Shown in pieces: positions 14,202-21,520 of a stretch of 23,531 nt of DNA. The stretch covers positions 1 to 23,531 of IMG/VR virus record IMGVR_UViG_3300025086_000249. The stretch is one strand, 5' to 3'. Source of the DNA: a virus. The translations under genes and the position numbers were made by a program. A model generated the notes under the pieces. That model made no database searches. It had not been told where the DNA came from and was given only the letters and a program-made list of their open reading frames with translations. Numbering within the stretch: the stretch's first letter is position 1; the number at the start of each line of letters is the position of its first letter.

Positions 14202-17200
14202 ATGGGAACAGGTTACACCAGAAACGATACAGGTAATAACATTGCTGACGGTAACGTTATCAATGCAGCAGACTTAGACGGTGAGTTTGACGCAGTAGTT
14301 GCAGCGTTTAACAACTCTTCAGGACACACACACGATGGTACGTCTGCAGAGGGTGCGCCCATTGAGGTGCTTGGTCCATCACAGGATGTAGTTATTACTG
14401 CTTCTGTTTTACGTCCAAAGACAACCAATACTGTGGACTTGGGTACTAGCTCTTTAAAGTTTAAAGATATACATTTATCAGGTGATCTTAACTTAACTGC
14501 GTTAAATGTTACTGATGCTAGTGCTAGTGATGCTACAATTAAACTAAATGGTAATTATCCTGATGGTTCTAGAAACGTTGCATTTGGCTTAACAGCTTTA
14601 GACAGTTTAGATGGTTCAAGTCCAGGCGGTGACAACGTAGCTATAGGTAATGCTGTACTTACTGCACTTACAACAGGTGATCATAACATAGCTATAGGCT
14701 CTTCTGCAGGTACTGCTCTTGTAGCTGGTGGTAAGAACATAGCCATTGGACACGAAGCTCTTTCAACAGAGGACGGTAATGGTGAAACTGTTGCTATTGG
14801 CTACCAAGCATTAAAAGTACAAAATGCTGGGGCTTCTGGTTTAAACGTGGCTGTAGGTTATCAATCTGGTTTGGCTGTTACTACTGGTGTTAAAAATACT
14901 TTATTAGGTGCTTCATCAGGTGTTGCACTTACAGCAGGAGCTAATAATACTGCTATAGGCTATGAAGCTTTGTCTACAGAAGATGCTAACGGTAACAATA
15001 CTGCTGTTGGGTATCGTTCACTAAAAACATTAAATGCAGGTGCTGCAGGGTACAATACTGGGGTAGGCGTAGATTCAGGCTTATCTCTTACAACAGGTGT
15101 TAGAAACACTGCAATAGGTAGCTTTGCATTAGATGCTGCTACTACTTCAGATGATAACACTGCTGTTGGTTATAATGCAGGTACTGAAATAACTACAGGT
15201 ACAGACAATGTTGTCTTAGGTTCCTCTGCTGGTGCTGCGCTTGATGCAGGTAGTAGTAACGTAGCCGTAGGAGTTGAAGCACTATCTACAGAAGATGGTA
15301 ATGGTGAAACTGTCGCTATCGGATACCAAGCACTCAAGACACAGAACGCAGGTGCATCTGGCCTAAACGTTGCTGTAGGTTATCAAACTGGTACAGCAGT
15401 AACAACAGGGGTTCAGAATACACTCATTGGTGCGTCTGCAGGTGTAGCTCTTACAGCAGGTGCAGGTAATGTTGCTGTAGGGTATGAAGCTTTAAAAACT
15501 GAAGACGGTCACGGTACTGCCACAGCTATCGGTTTTCAATCTCTTAAAACACTTAACGCAGGTGCTGACTCATATAACGTAGCTGTGGGCTATCAAGCAG
15601 CCGAAGCAATGACCACAGGTAAAAGAAACATTGCCATAGGTGCTAATGCTTTAGATACAGCTACTGATGGAGATGACAACGTAGCCATTGGTTACGATGC
15701 AGGTACTGCAGTTACAACAGCATCAGATAACACTTTAGTAGGTGCTTACGCAGGTACAGCTTTAACTACAGGAACAGCAAACGTAGCGGTTGGTAACGGT
15801 GCATTAGCAACATCAACTACTGCAACAGACAATACTGCGATTGGATATCAAGCTCTTAATGCAAATACTTCTGGTGCTGATAACGTGGCTTTGGGTGATG
15901 AAGCTGGACACGATATTACAACAGGTAGCAGGAACACAATATTAGGCTCTAAAGCTGGAGATGCTGCAACAACTACTGATGACTCAACTCTTATTGGTTA
16001 CGGTGCTGGTGGCGGTGCTATTATGACTGGTCATGATAACGTGGCTGTTGGTGCAAATGCTTTAGCTGCTGCAACGTCAGGAAATAGTAATGTAGCAATA
16101 GGTAAAGATGCTGGGCTTGCAATAGACACTGGTAGCAATAACGTAGCTATTGGGCATGAAGCATTAGAAACTGAAGATGGTAATGGTAATAATACTGCTG
16201 TTGGTTTCCAAGCATTGAGAACTTTAAATGCTGGAGCAGATGGTTTAAATACTGCTGTGGGTTATTTAGCTGCAACAGCACTAACAACAGGTTTACGAAA
16301 TACTATTATTGGTGCTTTAGCAGGTGATGCTGCAACAACTACTGATGATACAACGTTAGTTGGTCATGGTGCTGGTGGTGGTGCTATAATGACAGGCCAC
16401 GATAATGTAGCTGTTGGTTCTGGATCTTTAAGTGTTACAACTTCTGGTGCAAGTAACACAGCCATTGGTACGTCTGCTTTAGCTGCCAATACAACTGGTG
16501 CTAATAATGTGGGCCTTGGAGTTAATTCTTTAGACGCTAATACGACAGGTGATAATAATGTAGGTCTTGGAACTAATGCTTTAAGTGCTAATACGACTGC
16601 TGAAGCAAGTGTAGCAGTTGGAACTAACGCCTTAATAGCTAATACGACAGGTGCTTATAATGTTGCCATTGGTATGAAATCACTTAACTCAAATACTACT
16701 GCTCCTGATAATACAGCGGTTGGGTATGAGGCGGCTAAAAGTAATACTACTGGAACTGATGTAGTCGCTGTAGGTAGATCAGCTTTAGAGGATAATACAA
16801 CTGGTGTTGGTAATGTAGCAATAGGTAGATTTGCTTTAGCCGACAATACTACCGCAAAGGGTAATGTCGCAGTGGGTGGCTTTGATGGTTCCGCACAACC
16901 TCCTCTTAGAGTTAATACAACTGGAGACAATAATGTAGCTATAGGTTCTGGGGCATTAGCTGCAAACACCACCGCAGACTACAATCTTGGTGTCGGGTAT
17001 AACGCCCTTAACGATAACACTACTGGTTCTTCTAATACAGCCGTTGGTAAAGATGCTTTAGCCGCTAATACAACATCAGATAATAGTACAGCTTTTGGTT
17101 TTGAAGCAGGATTAAATAGCACTGGAGCGCAGAATACTTTTCTAGGACGTAAAGCAGGAAGAGGTGTTACATCAGGTACAGAAAATACTTTTGTTGGAAA

Positions 17201-18662
17201 CAGTGGTGGTCGTGATAGTACTATAACAGGAGATTACAATATTGGTATTGGTAGTGTACCTTTAAATGCTCTTACTTCAGGTAGTAATAACATTGCTATT
17301 GGTCGTGATACTTTACTTGCAAACACCACCGCCAGTAACAATACAGCAGTTGGTCATCAAGCATTAGCAGCAAACACCACAGCAACTACTAACGTAGCCG
17401 TTGGAGCTAACACATTACAAGCTAATACAACTGGTGGCCCAAATACTGCTGTAGGTAAAGGTGCTATGGCAAGTAATACTACTGGTAGTGAAAGTTCTGC
17501 TTTTGGTTTTGAGGCATTGGTTACTAATACTACTGGTAATCAAAGTACTGCAGTTGGGTATCAGTCGCTTTACACTAACAATGCACATGAATCTGTAGCG
17601 CTTGGTTATAAAGCAGCATATAGCAATACGTCAGGTGTAAACCTTACAGCCTTGGGTTGGAAATCTGCTTTTGCGAATACTACTGGTAATTCTAATACTG
17701 CTGTGGGTATTGTTTCTCTCACTAGTAATACTACTGGTAGTTCAAATACGGCAGTGGGTGTTGCTGCACTTTCTGCAAATACTACAGCTTCAGGCAACAC
17801 AGCCGTTGGTCAAAGTGCTTTAAACTCCAACACTACTGGTACTGAAAATACTGCTGTTGGTTATAATGCAGCAAACGATAATACTACAGGCAACGTTACT
17901 GCTGTTGGTTATAATGCATTAGGAGATAACACTACTGGTACTTCATGCGTAGCTATTGGTCTTAATGCTTTACAAAGACACACTACTGGTAGTGGAAACG
18001 TAGCTGTTGGTAATTCTTGTGGACCTCAAATGACTACTAACTTTGGCTTCACTGGTCTAGGCCACTTAGCAGGTTTTAACACAACAGCAGGTAATACTTG
18101 TATTGGCTACGTATCTGGATATTCTGGTAACGGTCCTACTTCTCTTACTTCAGGTGGAGGCAACACTTTGGTTGGTGCGTACACTGGTGTGGCAGCAGCA
18201 ACAAACGCAAGTAGTGTAGTTATAGGTCACTCTGCTGTAGGAAAAGGCACTAATACTGGATTTATTAATCCTATAAGTGGTGTCTATCAAGGTAATAACT
18301 CTTCCTCTTGGTCTACAACATCAGACCGTAGACTTAAGAAAAACATTACAGATAGCCCTATCGGTCTTGCTGAGATTAACCAGATAAAAGTTAGAAACTA
18401 TGAGTACAAAACTAAAGATGATTTATCTGAGATAGAAGCTGATGGATTAGTAGAAGCTGATATTATTGACAAGTCTGGTGTACAAGTAAGTGCTATAGCT
18501 CAAGAGTTACAAGCTGTTCTTCCTAAGTGTGTTACAGAACAAACTACAGGCGTACTTTCAGTAAACACTGACAACCTTACTTGGCACTTAGTCAAAGCAG
18601 TACAAGAGCTATCAGCAAAGAATGATGCTTTAGAAGCTAGAATAGCTACATTAGAATCCTAG
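14202..18662 (+). CDS. Giant tail fibre with YadA-head-like repeats and S74 self-cleaving chaperone
   Basis: A 1486-aa receptor-binding fibre. Residues 1-70 (YTRNDTGNNIADGNVINAAD, then GHTHDGT with His42 and His44) are the tail-attachment start of marine podovirus fibres. DLGTSSLKFKDIHLSG (near 80-95) is the usual lead-in to the shaft. From about 125 to 1338 the protein consists of N-x-A-[VI]-G repeats (NVAIGxxAL...TTGxxNTAVG), like the left-handed beta-roll heads of YadA/BadA-type trimeric adhesins. Residues about 1370-1486 are a peptidase S74 (endosialidase-type) intramolecular chaperone: SDRRLKKN at 1374-1381 supplies Ser1374 and Lys1379, the spacing of the known autocleavage dyad. A final coiled coil ends LEARIATLES. 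Cleavage before Ser1374 would release about 113 residues after trimer folding. AAGG at 14189-14192 precedes ATG 14202. Confidence 0.88.
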   Translation: MGTGYTRNDTGNNIADGNVINAADLDGEFDAVVAAFNNSSGHTHDGTSAEGAPIEVLGPSQDVVITASVLRPKTTNTVDLGTSSLKFKDIHLSGDLNLTALNVTDASASDATIKLNGNYPDGSRNVAFGLTALDSLDGSSPGGDNVAIGNAVLTALTTGDHNIAIGSSAGTALVAGGKNIAIGHEALSTEDGNGETVAIGYQALKVQNAGASGLNVAVGYQSGLAVTTGVKNTLLGASSGVALTAGANNTAIGYEALSTEDANGNNTAVGYRSLKTLNAGAAGYNTGVGVDSGLSLTTGVRNTAIGSFALDAATTSDDNTAVGYNAGTEITTGTDNVVLGSSAGAALDAGSSNVAVGVEALSTEDGNGETVAIGYQALKTQNAGASGLNVAVGYQTGTAVTTGVQNTLIGASAGVALTAGAGNVAVGYEALKTEDGHGTATAIGFQSLKTLNAGADSYNVAVGYQAAEAMTTGKRNIAIGANALDTATDGDDNVAIGYDAGTAVTTASDNTLVGAYAGTALTTGTANVAVGNGALATSTTATDNTAIGYQALNANTSGADNVALGDEAGHDITTGSRNTILGSKAGDAATTTDDSTLIGYGAGGGAIMTGHDNVAVGANALAAATSGNSNVAIGKDAGLAIDTGSNNVAIGHEALETEDGNGNNTAVGFQALRTLNAGADGLNTAVGYLAATALTTGLRNTIIGALAGDAATTTDDTTLVGHGAGGGAIMTGHDNVAVGSGSLSVTTSGASNTAIGTSALAANTTGANNVGLGVNSLDANTTGDNNVGLGTNALSANTTAEASVAVGTNALIANTTGAYNVAIGMKSLNSNTTAPDNTAVGYEAAKSNTTGTDVVAVGRSALEDNTTGVGNVAIGRFALADNTTAKGNVAVGGFDGSAQPPLRVNTTGDNNVAIGSGALAANTTADYNLGVGYNALNDNTTGSSNTAVGKDALAANTTSDNSTAFGFEAGLNSTGAQNTFLGRKAGRGVTSGTENTFVGNSGGRDSTITGDYNIGIGSVPLNALTSGSNNIAIGRDTLLANTTASNNTAVGHQALAANTTATTNVAVGANTLQANTTGGPNTAVGKGAMASNTTGSESSAFGFEALVTNTTGNQSTAVGYQSLYTNNAHESVALGYKAAYSNTSGVNLTALGWKSAFANTTGNSNTAVGIVSLTSNTTGSSNTAVGVAALSANTTASGNTAVGQSALNSNTTGTENTAVGYNAANDNTTGNVTAVGYNALGDNTTGTSCVAIGLNALQRHTTGSGNVAVGNSCGPQMTTNFGFTGLGHLAGFNTTAGNTCIGYVSGYSGNGPTSLTSGGGNTLVGAYTGVAAATNASSVVIGHSAVGKGTNTGFINPISGVYQGNNSSSWSTTSDRRLKKNITDSPIGLAEINQIKVRNYEYKTKDDLSEIEADGLVEADIIDKSGVQVSAIAQELQAVLPKCVTEQTTGVLSVNTDNLTWHLVKAVQELSAKNDALEARIATLES
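14754..15392 (+). repeat. Near-identical 39-codon fibre segments 522 bases apart
   Basis: Codons 185-223 (14754-14870) and 359-397 (15276-15392) encode the same 39 residues except two (Val/Thr and Ser/Thr). Yet 18 further codons differ only synonymously. They are landmarks of a larger 174-residue super-repeat; related units recur near 14961, 15486 and 16158. Confidence 0.85.
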
Positions 18663-18687
18663 TAATTAGACAGAAAAGGAGAAAGAA

Positions 18688-18909
18688 ATGTCTGATGAAC
18701 CAACCAAAGAAGAAATAGCAAAACACTACACAGCAATGGGTCACAGTGTTGATCTGCTAAATGCAGGGAAACCAAGTGATATGGAAGCAGACGAATGGAC
18801 TGCAACCAAAGCTCGTAATGTTGAGCATTTAGAACTGATGAAAGCCAAGACTTACTGGACTTCAGAAGATATGACTGCTGTAGATAAAGCTATTGCAGAC
18901 AACAAGTAA
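18688..18909 (+). CDS. Small acidic phage protein (73 aa), unknown function
   Basis: It encodes MSDEPTKEEIAKHYTAMGHS and on to 73 residues. The protein is helical, acidic and soluble-looking with no membrane segment. It contains a WTATKARNVEHLELMKAKTYW stretch that could form one long helix. Similar small proteins stand after fibre genes in marine podoviruses, without known function. AAGGAG (18676-18681) precedes ATG 18688 by six bases. Its last codons overlap the -35 region of the promoter candidate that follows. A tail or fibre accessory is possible but unproven. Confidence 0.7.
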   Translation: MSDEPTKEEIAKHYTAMGHSVDLLNAGKPSDMEADEWTATKARNVEHLELMKAKTYWTSEDMTAVDKAIADNK

Positions 18910-18921
18910 GTCTGTTATAAT
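18893..18921 (+). promoter_or_regulatory. Extended -10 sigma70-type promoter candidate
   Basis: A perfect TATAAT (18916-18921) is preceded by TG at 18913-18914, the extended -10 signature. At 17 bases upstream stands TTGCAG (18893-18898), which keeps only TTG of the -35 consensus. Transcription would start near 18928, at a small GCAC-ACTAA-GTGC hairpin (18928-18940), and yield a leader of about 45 bases before the gene at 18973. It is one of very few good matches in non-coding sequence here. Confidence 0.5.
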
Positions 18922-18972
18922 AACCAAGCACACTAAGTGCATAACTTAAAACTCTAACAAAGGAGATACGTA

Positions 18973-19203
18973 ATGGGTAAAAACGAAAAAACCCCCATCA
19001 CTATCAACGATAAAGAATACTTCGTTGAAGACTTAACAGATGAACAAAAGAAAATGTTCAACCATATCACAGATCTAAATCGTAAACTAGCAAGTTCTAC
19101 ATTTAACATGGATCAGCTAAGAGTAGGACGTGATACATTTATTAATATGCTTGCAGAGTCTGTACAAGACGAAGTAGAAGAAGCTGAAATCGTAGAAGAA
19201 TAA
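18973..19203 (+). CDS. Small coiled-coil phage protein (76 aa), DUF6447-like
   Basis: The layout TPITINDKEYFVEDLTDEQKKM, then IDLNRKLASSTFNMDQL-like helix and VGRDTFINMLAES, matches a widespread small phage protein family that I recall as DUF6447 (recall, not searched). An N-terminal beta pair is followed by a long helix and an acidic tail (EVEEAEIVEE). Function unknown. AAGGAG (about 18960-18965) precedes ATG 18973. The gene lies between the promoter candidate and the intrinsic terminator, so it may form a one-gene transcript. Confidence 0.75.
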   Translation: MGKNEKTPITINDKEYFVEDLTDEQKKMFNHITDLNRKLASSTFNMDQLRVGRDTFINMLAESVQDEVEEAEIVEE

Positions 19204-19211
19204 TTATACCC

Positions 19212-19245
19212 AAGAGTTGCTGCTTACACCAAGTGGCAACTTTTT
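19212..19245 (+). terminator. Strong intrinsic terminator
   Basis: AAGAGTTGCTGCTT (19212-19225) pairs with AAGTGGCAACTTTT (19231-19244) as a 14-bp stem (11 Watson-Crick, three G-U) with loop ACACC. The 3' arm runs into the T-tract TTTTT (19241-19245). This is the clearest Rho-independent terminator of the window. It separates the 76-aa gene from the holin candidate, whose ATG is only 21 bases past the T-tract. Confidence 0.8.
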
Positions 19246-19266
19246 ACAAAACACCCAGTAAAAAAT

Positions 19267-19515
19267 ATGTCTAATATTACTCCAGAAGAACTAGAAGCTA
19301 TGCTAGATCGTGCGGCAAAGCGTGGTGCTAAGATGGCATTACGTGAAGTAGGCTTGCACGATGACGATGCTCGTAAAGACATTACAGAAATGCGTAATCT
19401 TCTGGAGGCTTGGCGTGACACACGTAAAGGTGTGTGGTCAACAATAGTTAAGCTATCTACTGTAGCTATAATAACATTTATTGCAGCATCAGTATGGATG
19501 CAAATAGGGAAATAA
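19267..19515 (+). CDS. Holin candidate (82 aa, one C-terminal TM segment)
   Basis: Residues 1-55 are charged and helical (ITPEELEAMLDRAAKRGAKM, GLHDDDARKDITEMRNLLEA, WRDTRKG). A single hydrophobic segment (about 60-80, TIVKLSTVAIITFIAASVWM) ends the protein with a short tail. This arrangement resembles small phage membrane proteins that I recall as DUF6127 and that are often taken as holins. Position shortly before a wall hydrolase fits. A holin would form the inner-membrane lesion that times lysis. No Shine-Dalgarno sequence is visible before ATG 19267, and a terminator lies just upstream. Alternatives are an ejection-related membrane protein or a regulator of lysis. Confidence 0.6.
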   Translation: MSNITPEELEAMLDRAAKRGAKMALREVGLHDDDARKDITEMRNLLEAWRDTRKGVWSTIVKLSTVAIITFIAASVWMQIGK

Positions 19516-19518
19516 AAA

Positions 19519-21504
19519 ATGGCTAAAAGATTTGCAGGATTTAAGCCTGAAACATTTGAAAAGAAGATTCTCCCAGCGCTGGGTTATGATGGTCCAACAG
19601 ATATGAAATCCATCAACTTGTTCCTAGCAGCTAGTCCTGCAGCAGCAGCTAAGATGGGTAGATACACAATGGCTGCTAGACGAATGGTTGAGGGAAAACC
19701 TGTTAAAGCATCTGGTGGTAAAGATATTTTTGGAAGAGACATTGGTGGACAAGAAAAAGTAAGGGAGTTTTCTAGGTCTATAGGAACAGAGGACCCTAAA
19801 CCATCTACGTTCACAGGAACCCCAAGACCCTCCCCTATAACATCCATGCCCTTACCAACTAACGGTGCAACTAACGGTACACTAGTAGACACTACTAAGA
19901 AAGATTCTTCTGCTAGTAAGATGACGGGTAAAATAACACAAGACCCTACTAGCGTAGCAACCAAAGCTGGTGTTGTAGCCAGTACAGGTACAGGCACAAA
20001 TATAGCAACTAACACAGGTCAGGCAGGTGCAATAAATCAAGCAGGTACTACGGCTGCTGGTCCTGCTGGTGCAGTAGCACAACCTGCTACATTAACAGCA
20101 CAACAGATGCAAGCTGCAGGTGCTGCTCCGGGTATAACACAAGCTTTGTCAGGATTACAGGGCGCACAAGGACAGGTTAGCCAACAAGCACAAGTACAAG
20201 CTGCACAAGGAGATCCTAATCAATTAGCAGCATTACAACTACAGCAAGCACAGGCTCAAGCAGCACAGGTACAAGCACCTTCTGCACTACAGGCTACTCC
20301 TGATCAGTTAGTTTCTGGATCTTCTGTAGACATGGATAAAGCAGAAAGTGTACTACAAAAATCAGAAGCTGCTACAGTAAGAGATGAATTATCTGGCTTG
20401 ATGAAAGACTTTGAGGGTGGTAATACACCTTCTTGGGCTGCAGGAGCTATGAGAACAGCTACAGCAAATATGGCTGCACGTGGATTAGGGGCATCATCTA
20501 TAGCAGGTATGGCTACAGTACAGGCGGCTATGGAAGCAGCATTACCTATAGCTCAGATGGATGCAGCTAATAAGCAACAGATGGCTATGGCTAAAGCAGA
20601 GCAACGAGCTAAGTTTTTGGGCATGGAGTTTGATCAAAACTTCCAAACTAAAGTAAGAAATGCAGCTAGGATTTCTGAAGTAGCAAACTTAAACTTTACT
20701 GCTGAACAGCAAGTTGCCCTAGAAAATGCTCGTATGGCTAACACCGTTAACATATCTAACTTAGATGCTAGGAGCGCTAAAGTATTATCAGATGCTGCAG
20801 CAATGTCGCAGATGGACATGGCTAATCTAAATAGCAGACAACAGGCTCAAGTTGTTAATGCTCAAGCTTTCTTAGACATGGATATGGCTAACTTAGACAA
20901 CGATCAGCAGACATCCTTGTTCAAAGCACAACAAAGAGTTTCGGCTCTACTAAGTGATACTGCTGCAGAGAATGCATCTAGACAGTTTAATGCTACTTCT
21001 CAAATGCAAACAGATCAGTTTATGGCTAATCTTAGCACAGATGTTTCTCGCTTTAATGTAGAACAAAAGAGTGCTATGGATCGTTTCAATGCAGGTGAGG
21101 CTAATGCACAGTCTAGATTTAACGCTCAACAGGGTAATGCACGTGATGAGTTTAATGCTAAGAACCATTTAGTTGTTGCACAGGCAAACGCTCAGTGGGC
21201 GCAGTCTGTAACTACAGCAAGTAACGCTGCTATAAATCAATCTAATCGTGATGCTGCACTTGCCGCTAATAACTTGACTATGGCTGCATACAATTCAGTA
21301 GTACAGCGTGAACGTGACATGTTAGCGTGGGCTTGGAAGTCAGCAGATAATGCAGCGGAAAGAGATGCAAACGTTATGATAGCTAATATTTCTGCTAATA
21401 AAGCTGCTGAAGGTGGTAGCTTCTTATCCAAAGCTGGCTCTAAGTTCTTAGCTACTATAGGCGCATCAGCAGTCGATAAAGTATTTTTGAAGTATTTCGA
21501 TTAA
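19519..21504 (+). CDS. Internal/ejection-type virion protein with 11-residue repeats (661 aa)
   Basis: Residues 1-60 form a compact domain (FAGFKPETFEKKILPALGYD). About 75-190 is Ser/Thr/Pro/Gly-rich and disordered. About 190-260 is Gln/Ala-rich (QVQAAQGDPNQLAALQLQQA). From about 285 on it is almost entirely helical. Residues 414-556 are 13 consecutive 11-residue units, many ending in F and starting N-A (NVEQKSAMDRF, NAGEANAQSRF, NAQQGNARDEF), i.e. a hendecad helix. The C-terminus (KAGSKFLATIGASAVDKVFL) is amphipathic. Similar proteins occur in marine podoviruses as internal or structural proteins. By analogy with T7 and P22 ejection proteins it may leave the head and line a DNA conduit. That role is inferred. 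AGGGA (19506-19510) precedes ATG 19519. Confidence 0.65.
   Translation: MAKRFAGFKPETFEKKILPALGYDGPTDMKSINLFLAASPAAAAKMGRYTMAARRMVEGKPVKASGGKDIFGRDIGGQEKVREFSRSIGTEDPKPSTFTGTPRPSPITSMPLPTNGATNGTLVDTTKKDSSASKMTGKITQDPTSVATKAGVVASTGTGTNIATNTGQAGAINQAGTTAAGPAGAVAQPATLTAQQMQAAGAAPGITQALSGLQGAQGQVSQQAQVQAAQGDPNQLAALQLQQAQAQAAQVQAPSALQATPDQLVSGSSVDMDKAESVLQKSEAATVRDELSGLMKDFEGGNTPSWAAGAMRTATANMAARGLGASSIAGMATVQAAMEAALPIAQMDAANKQQMAMAKAEQRAKFLGMEFDQNFQTKVRNAARISEVANLNFTAEQQVALENARMANTVNISNLDARSAKVLSDAAAMSQMDMANLNSRQQAQVVNAQAFLDMDMANLDNDQQTSLFKAQQRVSALLSDTAAENASRQFNATSQMQTDQFMANLSTDVSRFNVEQKSAMDRFNAGEANAQSRFNAQQGNARDEFNAKNHLVVAQANAQWAQSVTTASNAAINQSNRDAALAANNLTMAAYNSVVQRERDMLAWAWKSADNAAERDANVMIANISANKAAEGGSFLSKAGSKFLATIGASAVDKVFLKYFD
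20758..21186 (+). repeat. Thirteen in-register 33-base (11-codon) repeats
   Basis: Starting at codon 414 the units NLDARSAKVLS, DAAAMSQMDMA, NLNSRQQAQVV, NAQAFLDMDMA, NLDNDQQTSLF and so on to NAKNHLVVAQA are each exactly 11 residues with no gap. Position 1 is mostly Asn and position 11 is Phe in six successive units. DNA similarity is low except for TTTAATGC/TTCAATGC at unit joints, so conservation is at protein level. Confidence 0.85.
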
Positions 21505-21520
21505 TGAGGATATAAATAGA

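Noticed and set aside
15165-17920. Repeated GGTTATAATGC strings that look like -10 boxes
   Set aside because: They encode the recurrent GYNA of the fibre repeats and lack -35 partners.
14202-18662. Diversity-generating retroelement target or CRISPR-like array in the fibre repeats
   Set aside because: No reverse transcriptase or template repeat is in the window, and the repeats are in-frame coding units without constant repeat/spacer structure.
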